A stretch of 64,000 bases of DNA from Siniperca chuatsi (taxonomy: Eukaryota; Chordata; Actinopteri; Centrarchiformes; Sinipercidae), in assembly GCF_020085105.1 (NCBI RefSeq), contig NC_058064.1, forward strand, positions 17,863,823-17,927,822. The letters are read 5' to 3'. Made by a program: the position numbers and the translations under genes. The notes beneath the pieces are model-generated. The model made no database searches and was not told where the DNA came from. It worked only from the letters and a program-made list of their open reading frames with translations. This document shows positions 48,514-61,616 of this stretch, piece by piece. How positions within the stretch are numbered: the first letter of the stretch is position 1; every line of letters begins with the position of its first letter.

Positions 48514-49939
48514 TGCATTCCTCCACCCTCAGTCACACATGAGTAAGTTTGTGTGTGGCTCTTTGTGTATGAGCCTTTGTTTGGGGCTTTAGCTCGACAC
48601 AGCAGATCTAAGACGGATCAGGAAACTGGAGCGGCGGCAAGGGGTGCAGGAGGGGACGTCTGAACACCGGTGCCTTGTTACCTCCATCCATACACATATA
48701 CACACAGAAAAATACACATCTACACACAACATTTGCTATGATGTGGGTGTACCCAGTGGAGCAAGATCTGGTCATGGGTTCAGGGAGCAGTCCATGGCCA
48801 GACAGGTGAGAGAGGGTGCGGTCAGAACGGTCAACAAGGGCTGGTCCAAAGGTGGAAAAAAGTGAATGGAAGCTGATACAAGCTGGCTAACACCAAACTA
48901 CTCCTCCCGCTAGTGCTACTACACTTCCAGTCCTTTTAGTACTTCCATTATTACAACTCTGCTGTTTCTATTAGACCGGGCCCTGCTACTAATACTACCA
49001 CAACTCCAGCTGCTGCTACAAATAGTGCTGACTTTGTCATGTGGGTAGCTCACAAGTACATTGAGAGCTGATGCTGATAAGTTTCAGAAACAAGGCTCTC
49101 ACTGTAACACCGTCTGCACTGAGGCTCTGTATTGTAGCATTAATGAGCTGCCTCTGTCTGCAAGCCCACAACAGTGGCACTCAGCAAACTTGTATGTGTT
49201 GCAAGTGCAAGTGCAAGTGTCTGCACACACCTTCGCAGAAAAAGATAGTAAGTGTAGATGTCTGTCCATGTTCTCAGGCTTTTTTTGTTTTGTTTGTAGC
49301 AAATAAGACAAATCCTGTTATCATCCATAAAAAGAAACCACAGAGGTTTCATGAGAAACAAGAAGATTAGAAACAGTCATGGAAATTAAAAGAGAAGGCT
49401 ACATCTTTTGCTTTTATACATGGAAAGATTGTTATTATACTCGTTAGTAGGACACAAGTTCTGATCCAGGTGAGAACAATGCCATTTAAACTCTACGTGT
49501 CCTTTGCCATGAACTGACATGGGAAAAAAAATGTTTACCAGAACACACTCCAGGAAACAACACCAAGCAGAAAAGGTTGGTCATAATGAAGAAATATTAC
49601 AGTTACAGCCAGTAGTTCCTCATGCTTGTAGAGCGCAGAAGGAAATGATGCTCATAAAGTTAGTAACAAAAACTGACGAAGATGACAGGTAACCTTATTC
49701 TGATTATACAATGAGTTATTTATGAATGCTTGTGACCTTTGTTTTTAAAACACATATTCACTTCCTTGACGAGAATAAGATGAATAATAAGATAATAAGA
49801 TATCTATATAATCAATATGAAGGTAGAGCTGGGAGGTGTTTAGCTTAGCATAAAGCAGGAGGAAACAGCTAGCTAACTCCCCTTAAAACCACAACTTTGA
49901 CGTTTGGACGTATGGATTAAACTAATGAGATATGTTAAT
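48512..49939. other. Intergenic stretch
   Basis: I recognise no gene. A small piece at 49830-49890 (GTTTAGCTTAGCATAAAGCA) belongs to the repeat family best seen at 58.2-58.6 kb. Overlapping short frames on both strands at 49060-49370 look fortuitous. Confidence 0.5.
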
Positions 49940-50120
49940 CAGTGCGCTTTAGAGGTGATGGGAGGCAGATTGCGGGTCCCCTTCCGCGGAGGTCGCCATG
50001 TTGCACTGCCATGTTTCTACAGTAGTCCAGAATGGACAAAACAAACACTGACTCTAGATAGGGCCGTTAGCAAAGAAAGAAAAGAAAGCAAACTGTACAC
50101 ATGGTTGCAGTGTTACTGTG
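49940..50120 (-). mobile_element. Inverted fragment of the CCAGTGTGTAGG MITE family
   Basis: The words GGAGGTCGCCATGTTGCACT, GCCATGTTTCTACAGTA and GAATGGACAAAACAAACACT are the complement of the interior of the MITE at 28676-29051. The terminal repeats are lost. Confidence 0.7.
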
Positions 50121-51133
50121 GGAGCCCATAGATAACAGGGATGGGTGGATAGATAGAATGACCTCCCACTATAAATGTTTGCCTGAATGTGGTCCTAACA
50201 TTTACCTTCAGAAGGCTACAGAGTCTACAAAGTCCATGCTTCCCAGAACAGGATAAACAACATTTACATGTGTTAGCTCAGGCTGGTTGGACTTGCAGGA
50301 TAAGTCATTTGGTTTGATGAAGGATCCTGGTTTGTTGTGGTTCCTGGTTGTGGCTGGGGTTAATTTTCTCTTATCTAACAACCACACCCATCTACCTCTG
50401 TATTTCATACTCACATACTACATATATGTAGAGTAATTTATTTTCTTAAAAACACATTTTAAATCAACCACAATGCCCAATGTTGCCTTTAGCAGCTGTT
50501 AGTCACCTGTAAAGGTGGGACTGCTTACAACTTTGTTGTTTTTAATTTGTTCATTGAGTTTGCATAACACATTTTACCTGAGAGACTAACATTTTAGTGT
50601 TTGATTGATGTGCGCTCCTCACGCTTTCCCATGTGAAAGAAAATAAATTCAGTGATAAATGTTAATGCTGTGCAGTTGCTCTGACAGCACTGTCAGTAGA
50701 GGAGGCCATCCCACTGAGCAGAAAGCAGTATCAGTAGTTCTGTACTGGAGCTGAGAGCAGTAGCTGGAGAGAACACATTGGTTCTTTGCTTCTCCCCAGA
50801 CTTCCCGCTATGCACTTTCATCAATGTGAGCTGACTGGTATGGAAGCATGAGATGATAGTTGCCATGCGCATCTTCTAGCACAACACAACAGTCTTTTAT
50901 GCAGTAAAAGTATTCTTATATTCATGATACATTGTTTAGCCTGAAAGGAGGATGTCTAACTTGTCAACTAACTTAAAGCTGCACTATATTATTTGTTTAT
51001 TAACAGTGGATCAAATGACTATGTGTATGTGTAATGTAAAAGGGGTTGCTTGTAGTGTTGAACCCACAGAGAATAATCACTCATTGTTTTGGTTTTACAG
51101 CCTGCATCTTTTCTTTTTTAAAGTTTTTTTTTT

Positions 51134-51312
51134 GGGGGCCTTTTTGCCTTTATTAGATAGGGACAGCTGAAGAGAGACTGGAAAGATGGGGGAGAGAGAG
51201 AGGGGATGACATGCAGCAAATGGCCCAGGCTGGAATCGAACCAAGACCGCTCCGGTAAGGACTCAGCCTTAGTACATGGTGCGCACGCTCACATCAGGTA
51301 AGCTACCAGGGC
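51134..51312 (-). mobile_element. tRNA-derived SINE of a second family
   Basis: On the minus strand the head reads GCCCTGGTAGCTTACCTGAT with an A-box-like core. It is followed by CCTTACCGGAGCGGTCTTGG and then GTTCGATTCC, a canonical B box. The other end is GGCAAAAAGGCCCCC with a neighbouring poly-A. This is a common fish SINE layout. Confidence 0.8.
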
Positions 51313-51419
51313 ATGTTTTATGTTTGGTTCAGTCTCAGCACTGCAACAGCCAGCTGTTTAGAGCGAAAAAGCTGTGATAAACTCACAGTACACTACCTGC
51401 TCAGCACCAAACAGCAAAC

Positions 51420-51650
51420 AGACAAGGTTAGCGGCTACCTGGTGAACATAGTAGAGCATTTAACAGCTAAAGAGCCAGATATTTTCCTCAGGAGTTGGTG
51501 GAGATCAAACCAAAGCTAAAAAGATTGTGAATATTGGACTAACATTCGTCATGTGGCCAGAAACATGACTCCAAATGAATGCTAATGTTGCTATGTGTCT
51601 GCTGGATGTGTAAATAGGCAACTGATTGCTAACACGTTAGCCATAACTTA
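51420..51650 (-). repeat. Dispersed noncoding repeat, copy 3 of 3, inverted
   Basis: It contains AAACATGACTCCAAATGAAT, GCTAATGTTGCTATGTGTCT and GTGTAAATAGGCAACTG. These are the complement of the landmarks near 7900-8000. Confidence 0.65.
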
Positions 51651-54600
51651 TCTTTAAAAGCCAGAATTTCCAACTTTCTGACATCTTGTGGATGCAGTAG
51701 AAGTTTACATACATCAATCCTATGTCACTTGTCTCATTGGATGTGACATTTCACCTACAATGATTGTACCCGATCACCCCGACCCCAAAGCTAATCACCT
51801 CTTTGGCAGCCGTCCATTTTCTTATGTAAATCCATTGCCCACTGCCCAAATGACTACCTCTCAGGACATCAAATTTAACTGTGCCAGTCTCCCACCAAGC
51901 CCCCCTCCTGCGTCCAGACCAGATCGCTAACACCAGCGCTCCCCACCTGCCCCTCTCCCCCCAGCCTATACTTATTAACTTTTCATTTTCCCTGACTTTA
52001 GACCAGGGATTTTCTTGCTCCTCAACCTTATTCACCCCAGCCCCACTGTGAGAGTTCTTGGAACAGTTAACCTCTAAGGAGGATCTGTATTACAATATAG
52101 ACGGACAACTTTTTTTCTCCCCCCAAGTTGGAGATCGGCCATGCTTTATTAGGAAAATAAAGGCTGTTGGGTTTTTCTCCACTGGCTCTAGGTGCGAACA
52201 AAAAGTTAATGCGAAGATCTGTAGGGGTCAAACATGTGCGGGGTATCTGGGTTATTTCCACTAAGAGAGAAGAGTATGGGATAAGCTGGGATGGAGACAC
52301 TGCTGTGAATCTGGATGGCGTCCTGGTTCATGATCATCCACCAGGCAAGAAATTACATACGTTTGTTCCTGTGGTTCCAACAATTAGGAGCATTTTGGTC
52401 ATTTTCAGTAGTGATTTTTCAAAAATAAGACAAATTACATTTGCATTGGATTTCGGCAAATTTGCAACACCATGATTCATGCAGCTATAGAACACTTTAC
52501 AGTTTATACCCAAAGACTGTTGAATTTTCTATAATTACTGTTACTTTCATTTTACATTCCTTGTTTTGTAGGGGTGTTTGCACATGTCTAAATGTGTGTG
52601 TGAGTGTGTCCTTTTTTTGTGGGTATCGGGTGCGTGAATGCAAGCGCCATTCGACGCTGGCGACACAAAGGAAGCTGGTGGCCATCAGACTGAAAAGCAA
52701 ACAAGTCGTCAAAGAGGAAGTAAGTTATCTTTTGGAAACTTTGTCATGCCGCTCATACACATACACACACTCACACAGAGGCATAGTTGATCCTGATCGG
52801 ACATGAGGCCTGCGACAGGATCAGGGTCACTACGTAAACACTCCTTAGCTAAACACGACCTCCTAACACAGTGGGAAAACCCAACAACCATCACTGGATT
52901 CTCTGCACAGTTTGGACTGAGCTCTAGCAGATTTGTCTTAAATGTCACAATCACAGTTTAATTTTCCAGACAGATTCCCATGCCTGCCCCATCCCATCCA
53001 AATGTTAGGTTAAATGTTACTGCACATAAAGCGCATTAGGAAGACAAGAGTCATTTGGGTGGTTTTAGTCTGTATCTTAAGTCAGTCAGTTTCTTTGCAA
53101 TATGCAATATACCAAAATTTCTATCTCATCTCTGGTCAGATGCAGAAACTTAGTTTAATAAAACTGGTGTCAGCCATTACTATTTTTAATATCCTACCAA
53201 ACTTTCTACTTGTGCACCAGAAACTAAACTCAAAAATGAAATCAGGAACTGAAAGTCTGTTTTATGCATTGCTATTTTTATTTTCACAACATCCGAAGAA
53301 CCGTGAAGTGCTTGTCTACAGTCTGGAGGGAATTCAGCGTCACCAATATTTGGTATTGCAAACTCGACCCCGATAGTTCCTGGGTTGTCGTAAAGCACTA
53401 CCATGTGTGGGTTCTTAGTGGGTATTATGGCCCAACATCAGAACTAGGCTCTTTTGAAACACAAATAAAGTGGGCTAATTGTTGAATGAAAAATACACTT
53501 CTTCATGCCTCATTTTATTTCCCTGTTCATGAAAGAGTTTTGGTTTAGTGAAAGTATCCCCCACGTGACGAGAAATAAAAAGCAGGCAAATGCTCAAATG
53601 ATTGTTGATAAAAATGTAAAAATGTAGAAAAGAGGCAACAGCAAAACACTAATACTAAATATAAAACGCTAATACTGGAAAGACCCAAGGATAAATTATT
53701 GGTCGTGCATTACAGTAAACTCAATTGGCGGTTCATTCAATTGGTGGTGTTCATGGTGCCTCCTCAGGACAACACTAGAGTAAGCAGTGACAAAGACCAC
53801 AACTAAAGTGACTGCATGCACATTGCAAGGCTGGAATCACTACCAATTTTAGATGTTTCCCTCCCCTTTCTTTGATTCAGAACCTGCCTAGATGTCTAAC
53901 TAGCTAGCATCTCTAAGCCAAATGTTTACCCTGTCCACAGGGTAAAATCTCACTCTAGCTTTCAACATGAATTATTAAATTCAGCTTCCCAATGTCTAGA
54001 TGTGTCAGAGCATCTCTTGATTCAGGAGCATTACCTTAGTAATCCTCTTAGTGGTGGGAAAGTGGTTTAGCGGGCGCATTCTTTATGACAGGAGCACAAA
54101 TGGGGGGATCACGTTAGCCTTAGGGGCCCCGGAGGGGAGGGGAGGCCGCCCGCCTCACACTCCAAAAACTTTCCACCCAGGATGGACCTCAGTCAGTCCT
54201 GTGAACCCGCTGACTCCCTGTTCGCCTCTGCTCGGCTGCTGTGGGATGCGCACTTTTTTTTTTTTACAATGAGAGGTAGAGAATGAAACTCAGATAAAGG
54301 GAAGGGAAATGTGTCAGAGATCATGCCACAACAATGCTAACCATCAAGCATATTTCTTTACTTACCAGAAATGCAATTTGGAGAATTTACGCAACACTGC
54401 ATACATAAAAGTAGTAGTAGTAAAGTGGCTATTTTTATAGGCCATGGGTTACAACTGGGTTTAATTTTCATTTCAGTTGAAACAGACAATGCTGTCCACA
54501 TGTTAGGTGACTTTAAAAATGCCTTCCATTAGAGTAGTTATCTAATTTACAAATTGTCACATCATGACATGATTCAAGAACATAATCAGTAGGTAATGCT

Positions 54601-55523
54601 TCCTGATTAGCTTTAGCTAATTAGCTAATTATTGACGCTTTACTTTAAAGACACAGCGAAATAAAAATAATTTTTATATATTTTTTTTAGTTTGAATCCT
54701 GTTCCACCTGTGGTAATTGTTCACATATCTCTTTAAACATGAATGTAAAAAAAAAAATCATTTCTGAGTGGATTTATATCCAAATCCCTGTCATTTCATG
54801 ACTGATCTTGAACTCAGGGTCGTATACATACATTTATCCAATCTAATGTGATTTGGGGCGACCAGCTAACCCTGACCATCATATTACACCACTCTTGACC
54901 GTTAGCTAGCAGGGCAGGAGGAGGTGTGTGTTTGACTGTCAATTGGAAAAAACTTTATTTACATTTCCAAACAATTGTTGAATGGTTGAGGTTAAATTCA
55001 TTCATTTCACTCTGTCCACCGAGACTTTAAGACACCAACACTGAAAAACGGCAATTTATTTCAGCTTTGTAATTTAATAAAATTCATAAATAAGATAAAA
55101 ACATTTGATCTCCTTTTCTGTTAAATTGATTTAAGAAGTACTGCTCCATTTTATTTATTTATTTTAAACATGATTTTGTGTTTAGATTATAACTGAACCC
55201 TGGCTATTCACTGCAGCATCATGAGTACTTTTGGCCTGACAAAGAGGTAAAACTGTGAAGTTAGTTGTCTCAGTTTCACCACTCACACGGCTCCAGCTGT
55301 TTGGCTTTGTGGGGCAGTACATGTGTGTTTGTGTATTTGTGCATGATAGTGTAGCTCTTAAAACATGAATCGAGTCTGAAAGTCTCTCGCTACCAGCGGG
55401 GAGAAAAAAAATGAAAAAAGGGCAGATAGAGGTAATTCGGTTCACAGTGCAGGGTAAAGTTAGGGCACCACTATGGCACAGGAATTAGTGGAGCTGCAGC
55501 GACTAAGAGGATTAGGAGGATAT

Positions 55524-55524
<1 letters not shown>
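51651..55524. other. Intergenic stretch with weak coding-like pieces
   Basis: There is no recognised gene. At 52572-52719 an open segment is bounded by a possible acceptor (TTGTTTTGTAG) and a good donor (GAGGAA then GTAAGT); it encodes RKLVAIRLKSKQVVKEE. At 52167-52475 an open frame contains LDGVLVHDHPPGKK. Neither matches a family I can name with confidence. A GC-richer block at 54045-54260 ends in poly-T and may be a retroelement piece. Confidence 0.4.

Positions 55525-55610
<86 letters not shown>
55525..55610. repeat. CA microsatellite, about 43 units
   Basis: An 86-base CA run with one A interruption near 55594. Confidence 0.98.
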
Positions 55611-56589
55611 GTATACAACTTGCCTCCAGAGTGAGGGTCGTTCCTGAAAAGCCACTTTTCTTTTTGCAGACCAGAGTCTATAACACTTGTTAGACATTAG
55701 CTAGACATTAGTCTGTTCAGCAGCGGACACAAACACACAGCGTTCTCCGCACATCTTCCAGCAGTATGCAGCTGAATCAGGTGCTTTTCAGTTCGAGGAC
55801 AACAAGCTGAACGCACATTTGCAGCCTTTAATTGTGCAAACAGACTAAAGTTTCAAACCTACTGTGCCTCCAGCTGAGTAAAAATGGACATAAGGCAAAC
55901 GCATATATAGTCAACCTATAACAGGCATACAATTGTCATTGGATAATTGGTTGAAGAGGATTTCACATCCATTGGATAATGGATCCAAGAGTGGGAGTTG
56001 CCATAGCCAGTGTCCAAGTGCCACATCCAATGCACTGTAATCCCATCAGAAGCAAGTGAACACAGATACATCTTAAAGTTACAAACATACAAGTATAACA
56101 AGTACAAGTCAGAACATGTGCACACTGGCAGCAGCGGAAAAAGCCCGTGGGTTGATTTGACAGCCAGGAAACAGTGTTAGGTGGTTTTGTAGTGTCTGAA
56201 CGAACCAGTCTGAACGTTGAACATGATCAAGAGAGGCACTGAGCTGATATTATTTAGAGATGGATCATTTTTGATGACATTCCAATGTTTAAGGATAATG
56301 ACTTGTGACTCTCATTAGCCTTCATTTAGCCTGCAGGCCTTCTCAGTTCTGATGTTTTAGCTGCGCATATTTATGCCAGGATGTAACCCACATCTCTGCC
56401 AATAGTGTTGAATAGACACACATGCAGAGTAACAAAACACATTGCTCCTCTTTTCGGTCACAGTGTGTAACTCTGAATTTTGAACTGTCAGACAATAATC
56501 AAGTCCCTGTTTGACTTGAAAATTATTGGAATGGCAGGTCAAAAAGGGGGAGGGTTATGTATTTTTTCTTGTGAGAACTATTGTAAAAC
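55611..56589. other. Intergenic stretch, nothing recognised
   Basis: There is no gene, and no transposon end that I can identify. Confidence 0.5.
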
Positions 56590-56850
56590 AAGACTGATAC
56601 AGCAGTGCTTTGAGCTAAATGCTAACATGCTGACAATGACAACGTTAACATGCTGATGTTTAATTGGTACAATTTGGATCATGTTCAACATTCTTAGTTT
56701 AGCATGTTAGCATGCTAACATTTGCGTCTGTACAAAATATGGATTTCCATCCAATGGTTATTTAGATATTTCAGTCTGGACCACAGTCGTGGACCGATTG
56801 ACTTTGCCATCCCTAAAGCCAAGCTGCTAGCATGACTAAAAATCATGTTG
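56590..56850. repeat. Common fish 'GCTAACATGCTGA' dispersed repeat
   Basis: It contains GAGCTAAATGCTAACATGCT, TTAGCATGTTAGCATGCTAA, ATTTCAGTCTGGACCACAGT, and TTGCCATCCCTAAAGCC with GCTAGCATG. I know this order from a very abundant percomorph repeat. Part of the middle is deleted in this copy, and it is noncoding. Confidence 0.75.
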
Positions 56851-58179
56851 TTACATTAAAACATTGACTTTTAAGTATGCCACAAGTCATAAAGGTGTGC
56901 TTTGCTATGTCTAGACGTCATTTTCATGCACTTTTAGTTACTGATGACAAAATACAATTGTACCAACTCAATATTTTTATAATATTTTAGGAGGGTGTTG
57001 CAATTTTTCTCTTAGTCAAGGAGAGGATTTAAAGAAAATATTAATTACACTGGGGAGGGTTTGCTTTTTAATAAAGTGAAACATAAGGTTTAACCAAATG
57101 CCCCACCTCAATAATTTTCTTACAGTCCCTAAAGCAAATGTTAAGCCAGGCTTAGATTTTGACATGCAGCTTTGAAATATGCCTGTACAAGCAGATCAGA
57201 GTAGATGAGAGATAAAAATAAAAATTGATAAAAAGGACACCTTCTTTTACAAAATGATTTTTTCTTCTTCCCCTAAAACAAATATCTTGTACTTTGGAGA
57301 TACATTTTTCAAATAGCTGCTGAGTGAGAAACAAAGTCCGGTCAGTATGTGATAACCTCTGAGATCCTGTCTGGTCTGTGTGTCCCTGCTTGTCTCAGTA
57401 TGGTAATACCACTTCAACACAGGAAGCGTAATAAAATGCCTTTGCTGTGACAGTTTCCTGTTTGCAGCTCGAGATGAACAGGACGCAAACAGATGCCGGA
57501 AAGAGGCGGTGACGTGAAGCCAAGTGTTGTCTACAGTAAGACAATGTTCTAGTAAAGTCCAGAAGCACCATATAACGTAAATGTGTGTCAGTCCTGGTTT
57601 CGTTTTTGTCTGCAGCACTTAAAACGGCATCAACCAACTCGAAAGCAAGCTGCTCTATCCTTTGGACTACTACCGTCTGAAATGTATGTTTTTAAGATGC
57701 GTTGCTCTTTTAACTGGGTGATATAAAATACATTATTTTGGGGTAGGAAGGACAGTACTGATTTAGGTAGCCTGTATTAGAAGCCTGTTATCACTGTCTT
57801 TTCCCACCAAAGTAAGCACAGAAAGGTATTTCAAGAGAGGATGATTTAACATGACTAATAGGAACATCAAGTCACCATAGCCTTCCAAAGAAAATTGCTG
57901 TAATTAGGGAATTCATGATGAGCAGAAGACAAGTAAGCTCTGCTCGCCTTTTCTGCCCTGTCGAGTTGAAAAGGTGATCAGAGGGTTGTTGAAGGGTCAC
58001 ATGTGAAGAAATCAATTGTTGAACAGTTTCACATCAAAACAATCAAGTGTCTGAGTCAGAGGTGAAAGGGTTCAAGACGATGATGTCGAGTGTAGAAAAT
58101 GGTCATGATAAAAATTGACTAAAGCCAGACTTAAAATATCTTGACAACATGTATTGCGCCAATAACAAAACATGCTAAA
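56851..58179. other. Intergenic stretch, nothing recognised
   Basis: Minus-strand open frames near 57150-57640 lack homology or splice support. No other structure was seen. Confidence 0.45.
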
Positions 58180-58610
58180 GAATAGTTTGACATTTTGGGA
58201 AATACATTCATTCACTTTCTTGCTGAGAGTTAGATGAGAAAACTGATACCACTCTCATGTCTGTACAGTAAATATAAAGCTAGAACCAGCAGCCGGTTAG
58301 CTTAACTTAGCATAAAGACTGGAAGCAGGGGGTAACAAAATCCACCTACCAGCACCTCTAAAGTTCACGTTATGTCTTTTTTGTTTATTCTGAACAAAAA
58401 CCAAAGGGTAACAACGACAATGTGTGGTTTTCAAGGAGTAATGTGCTATTCTTAGCCGGGAGCAGCAACTTCCTAGAGTCTTGTTGTCATTGTGAGGTTG
58501 TCAAGGTAGCTTTAGAAGTGCTGGTAGATGGATTTTTAAAAATTTATTTATTTTTTATTTGTTTTAAGCTCTGGACAGAGCCAGGCTAGCTGTTCCCCCT
58601 GCTATCTCCT
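58180..58610 (+). repeat. Dispersed 'TTTGACATTTTGGGAAATAC' fish repeat
   Basis: The order is AGTTTGACATTTTGGGAAAT, TTCTTGCTGAGAGTTAGATG, TTAGCTTAACTTAGCATAAA and GACAGAGCCAGGCTAGCTGT. Copies occur at 33270-33555 (inverted) and in part near 49830-49890. It is an abundant noncoding repeat of percomorph genomes. Confidence 0.75.
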
Positions 58611-60115
58611 TTTTTCAAATAAATTGACATTGTGTATACACAAAAGTTTTCAGTACAGAAAGCAACGCGAAAACATAAGTACCTACACCAGCAAAAAAGC
58701 AAACATGAAACATGTTTCAGTTTAAAAAATATCATTTATGGCTTGAGATGTAACTGTGCTTCTACAACAAACACCACATCAGTTTGGTTTTGAAGGCCCA
58801 GATCTCTGAATAAGTGATATTACTTTAGTGCAGCAGAGCTATTCTTGGAGATGATTTGGAAATGAATGAGTGGTGAGTCAACACAGTTTGTTGTGCATGT
58901 GTGTTACTGTGAGTGCAGGTATTTGGCAGAGCAGTGTGACACAGTACATAAGACTAATTAATCTCTAGTGTGTACCTAACGTGCGCTCCTCCATCTACAG
59001 GACTCTTACATTGACTCACTATAGACATGTTAGTTTAACTGGACACTGGAATTATGTTATATAATATTTTCCATAGAAATAAAAAGAATCAGTTTTGAAT
59101 TTGAGGGTCGCTCTCTGTTAAGTTTTCAAAGTTGGGATTCCCTGCTCGGGGGGGGGACGACTCAACTTGGGAGGTTGGGAGTGTTTTTCCAAAGCCCAGT
59201 TCATTAAGTGACATCAAATGAACATGGCCGCCCCCACAACAAGCATCAAATATTACTTTTATCAGATCAAAATCTTCTTAAGACACCTCTAAATCTGATT
59301 CTTAGCCTGAATTATTTTTTATATCCGTTAGCATACAGATAAAGTAATGCTAGCTGTTTAAACATGTAATTACAAGCTCTGGGGCTCATATCTAAACAAA
59401 GACTTTGTGTTGGCGATCATGTTTTTTTCCCCCATCTCAGTAGCTGTAGTGCACAGAACACATTTCCCCTGTTTGACTTCCCACAATCACACAGCCCCAA
59501 ATAAACACAGCCGAACTGGGTTGTTTGCATGAGCAGCGATAGATAATATGGCTGAACAACAAAGAAAAGAAAATTGAAAGATGTGATGTTACAGTACTAC
59601 CACTGGTGTTTGATGGGTGATCTCTAAGAAAGCTGGAGAAAAAAAAAAGAAAAATCTCAAATGTAACTAATCACCCTCATTCAAGCAAAGTCAGACCAGT
59701 ACAGTTATATTTCCCAGATGGTTCTCATCTGATCTGACCTGATTTCAGCCAGGTGTGAATACACTGGGATGCCATGATCTTCTTTAACACAGGAGTAAAC
59801 TTATCTATTTCTCAGTTATGATTAGCTGAGAACACACACAATAATCTTAATCTATAAATCAGACTCTTCATTTATGTGTCTATACCTTTAACCTATATTA
59901 AAAAAAAGAGCCTTTAATGTATAAACAGCATTTGAAGCATTATGGAAGGTCCCGATGGAGATATGTCTAATTGCTTTATATTCTGTAAAATACTGTTTTC
60001 TTATTTTTCCTTTGAAGAAATTGGTTTTATTTTCCATTCTTGGCTAATTGGCAATAAAAATATTAATGAAAATTTCTGGACCATGTTGGTGTGCCGAATA
60101 ATGGTTAGAAACGTT
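58611..60115. other. Intergenic stretch, nothing recognised
   Basis: AT-rich sequence with no gene or clear repeat ends, apart from a G-run at about 59149-59156. Confidence 0.5.
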
Positions 60116-60123
60116 CTTGTAAC

Positions 60124-60591
60124 CAGTGTTATGCATGAACGCGCCTTTCATTGAACACGCTCATGTAAATGAATGTGAATGTAAGTGAATGTGAAAGTGA
60201 GCACTGTTCACTCCCGCGAGAGTGAACTCTTACACACTTTGTTTTACGGCACCCTGCATGCCGGAGTTTTGGGTCACAGAATTTCATGGGTCACAGATAT
60301 TTGAAAAGACGCATCCGACCAGTCTTGGGAAATATCTGCGAGTGAATGATGATCACAAGGGATCAATAAAGGCGAGTAAGTAAGATGAGCCAACAGCCAC
60401 AAAGTTCCTCCACCCAAGTCAAACTCACAGCAGTTTGTAAAGGAAAAAAATGGAAGAAATGAACGTGAACTAGTTAATTTTTTGGTACTGTGAATTTAGT
60501 TCCAAATTGTGAACTATGAACGTGAACTAATTCATTTTAATCTGTGTGAACTGAACGTTGAGCTTGTGAAGTGTGAACTTGCACAACACTG
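60124..60591. mobile_element. hAT-like MITE with CAGTGTT(A/G)TGCA ends
   Basis: The left end is CAGTGTTATGCATGAACG and the right end, inverted, is CAGTGTTGTGCAAGTTCAC. The flanks CTTGTAAC (60116-60123) and CACGTAAC (60592-60599) match at six of eight positions, as expected for an old hAT target duplication. The interior is rich in GTGAACT/GAACGTGAA words and has no coding sequence. Confidence 0.85.
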
Positions 60592-61616
60592 CACGTAACT
60601 AACAGTGACTAAGCACAGTTTATTTAACTCACATGCCTGGTGGATGGGAGCTTTATCTGTGTGGCTGTAGTTAACATTTTATCAAACCATGTTCTGACTG
60701 AAAAACTCTCAACTCTCTCTAACGATTTTCATAAATGCTGTCTCAGTGTGTTAGCAGTTGTACTAAATAGCTAAATGTTCCCAATTGTTGCCAAATGATA
60801 GCGTTTAACTATCCAGCCGTGACTGTTCATTACAGCATATCCGCCTGCAGTTAAGTTATGTTGCAATGGAAACCCCCCCTCAAAAAAAGAAACCTGTAAA
60901 AACATCAACACCTGCTGCAGATCTCACCAGACCTGCATGCGAGATTAGCCCACATATCTGTTACCGTAACATTACAGACAGTCATTTTTGGTTCCCTGTT
61001 GTTCAAAATGATACCCTGATCTGTTCCAGACCTCCTCATAATGTAGCTTAGTTTTTCTATAGCTGTATGTCATATTAACTTTCACTGGATTTTAAGTGAG
61101 GGATGGGGCCAAAGTGTTGACAGTTAATTTGAGTCTCTGGGGAAGAGAGAAAGTAGGAGGGCCAGGTTAGGGAATGTGACACATCAAAGTCATCAGAATC
61201 CTACTCTCCACCCGGACCTGTCAACCAGTGGGTGAAAAGCATTTTTATCTTTGTGTCCCATAAACTGTTGGAAATGGAAATTCTTGCAAGAAAATGCAAA
61301 ACAATTGTATCCTGTGCTGAGTTTTATTACATTTGTTCTTATATTTTTTTAAATATTTTAGCATCCCTCAATGTTTGTCCTTCAATTATTGTTAGTTTTA
61401 ATATGGATTTTTTTTTGCCATTAAGGAATGACGACTATCAGCTAACTTGTGGGTTTTCTAAGTTGTTTGAACAGTTCTTTGAGTTGATGCTAAATTCGAC
61501 CTGCTGCACATGGCTGTTCATGAAATACTACAACATGTTCTAACTTCACTTGACTAGCTAATTTTTGAGCACTACATCTAGATCTTAATGTTGGGGAAAT
61601 TTCAAAACTTTCTTAG

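Noticed and set aside
54051..54272. Plus-strand frame with GC-rich GGRPPHTPKTFHPG-type sequence
   Set aside because: Composition reflects a short GC-rich block ending in poly-T, probably retroelement debris; no family match was recalled.
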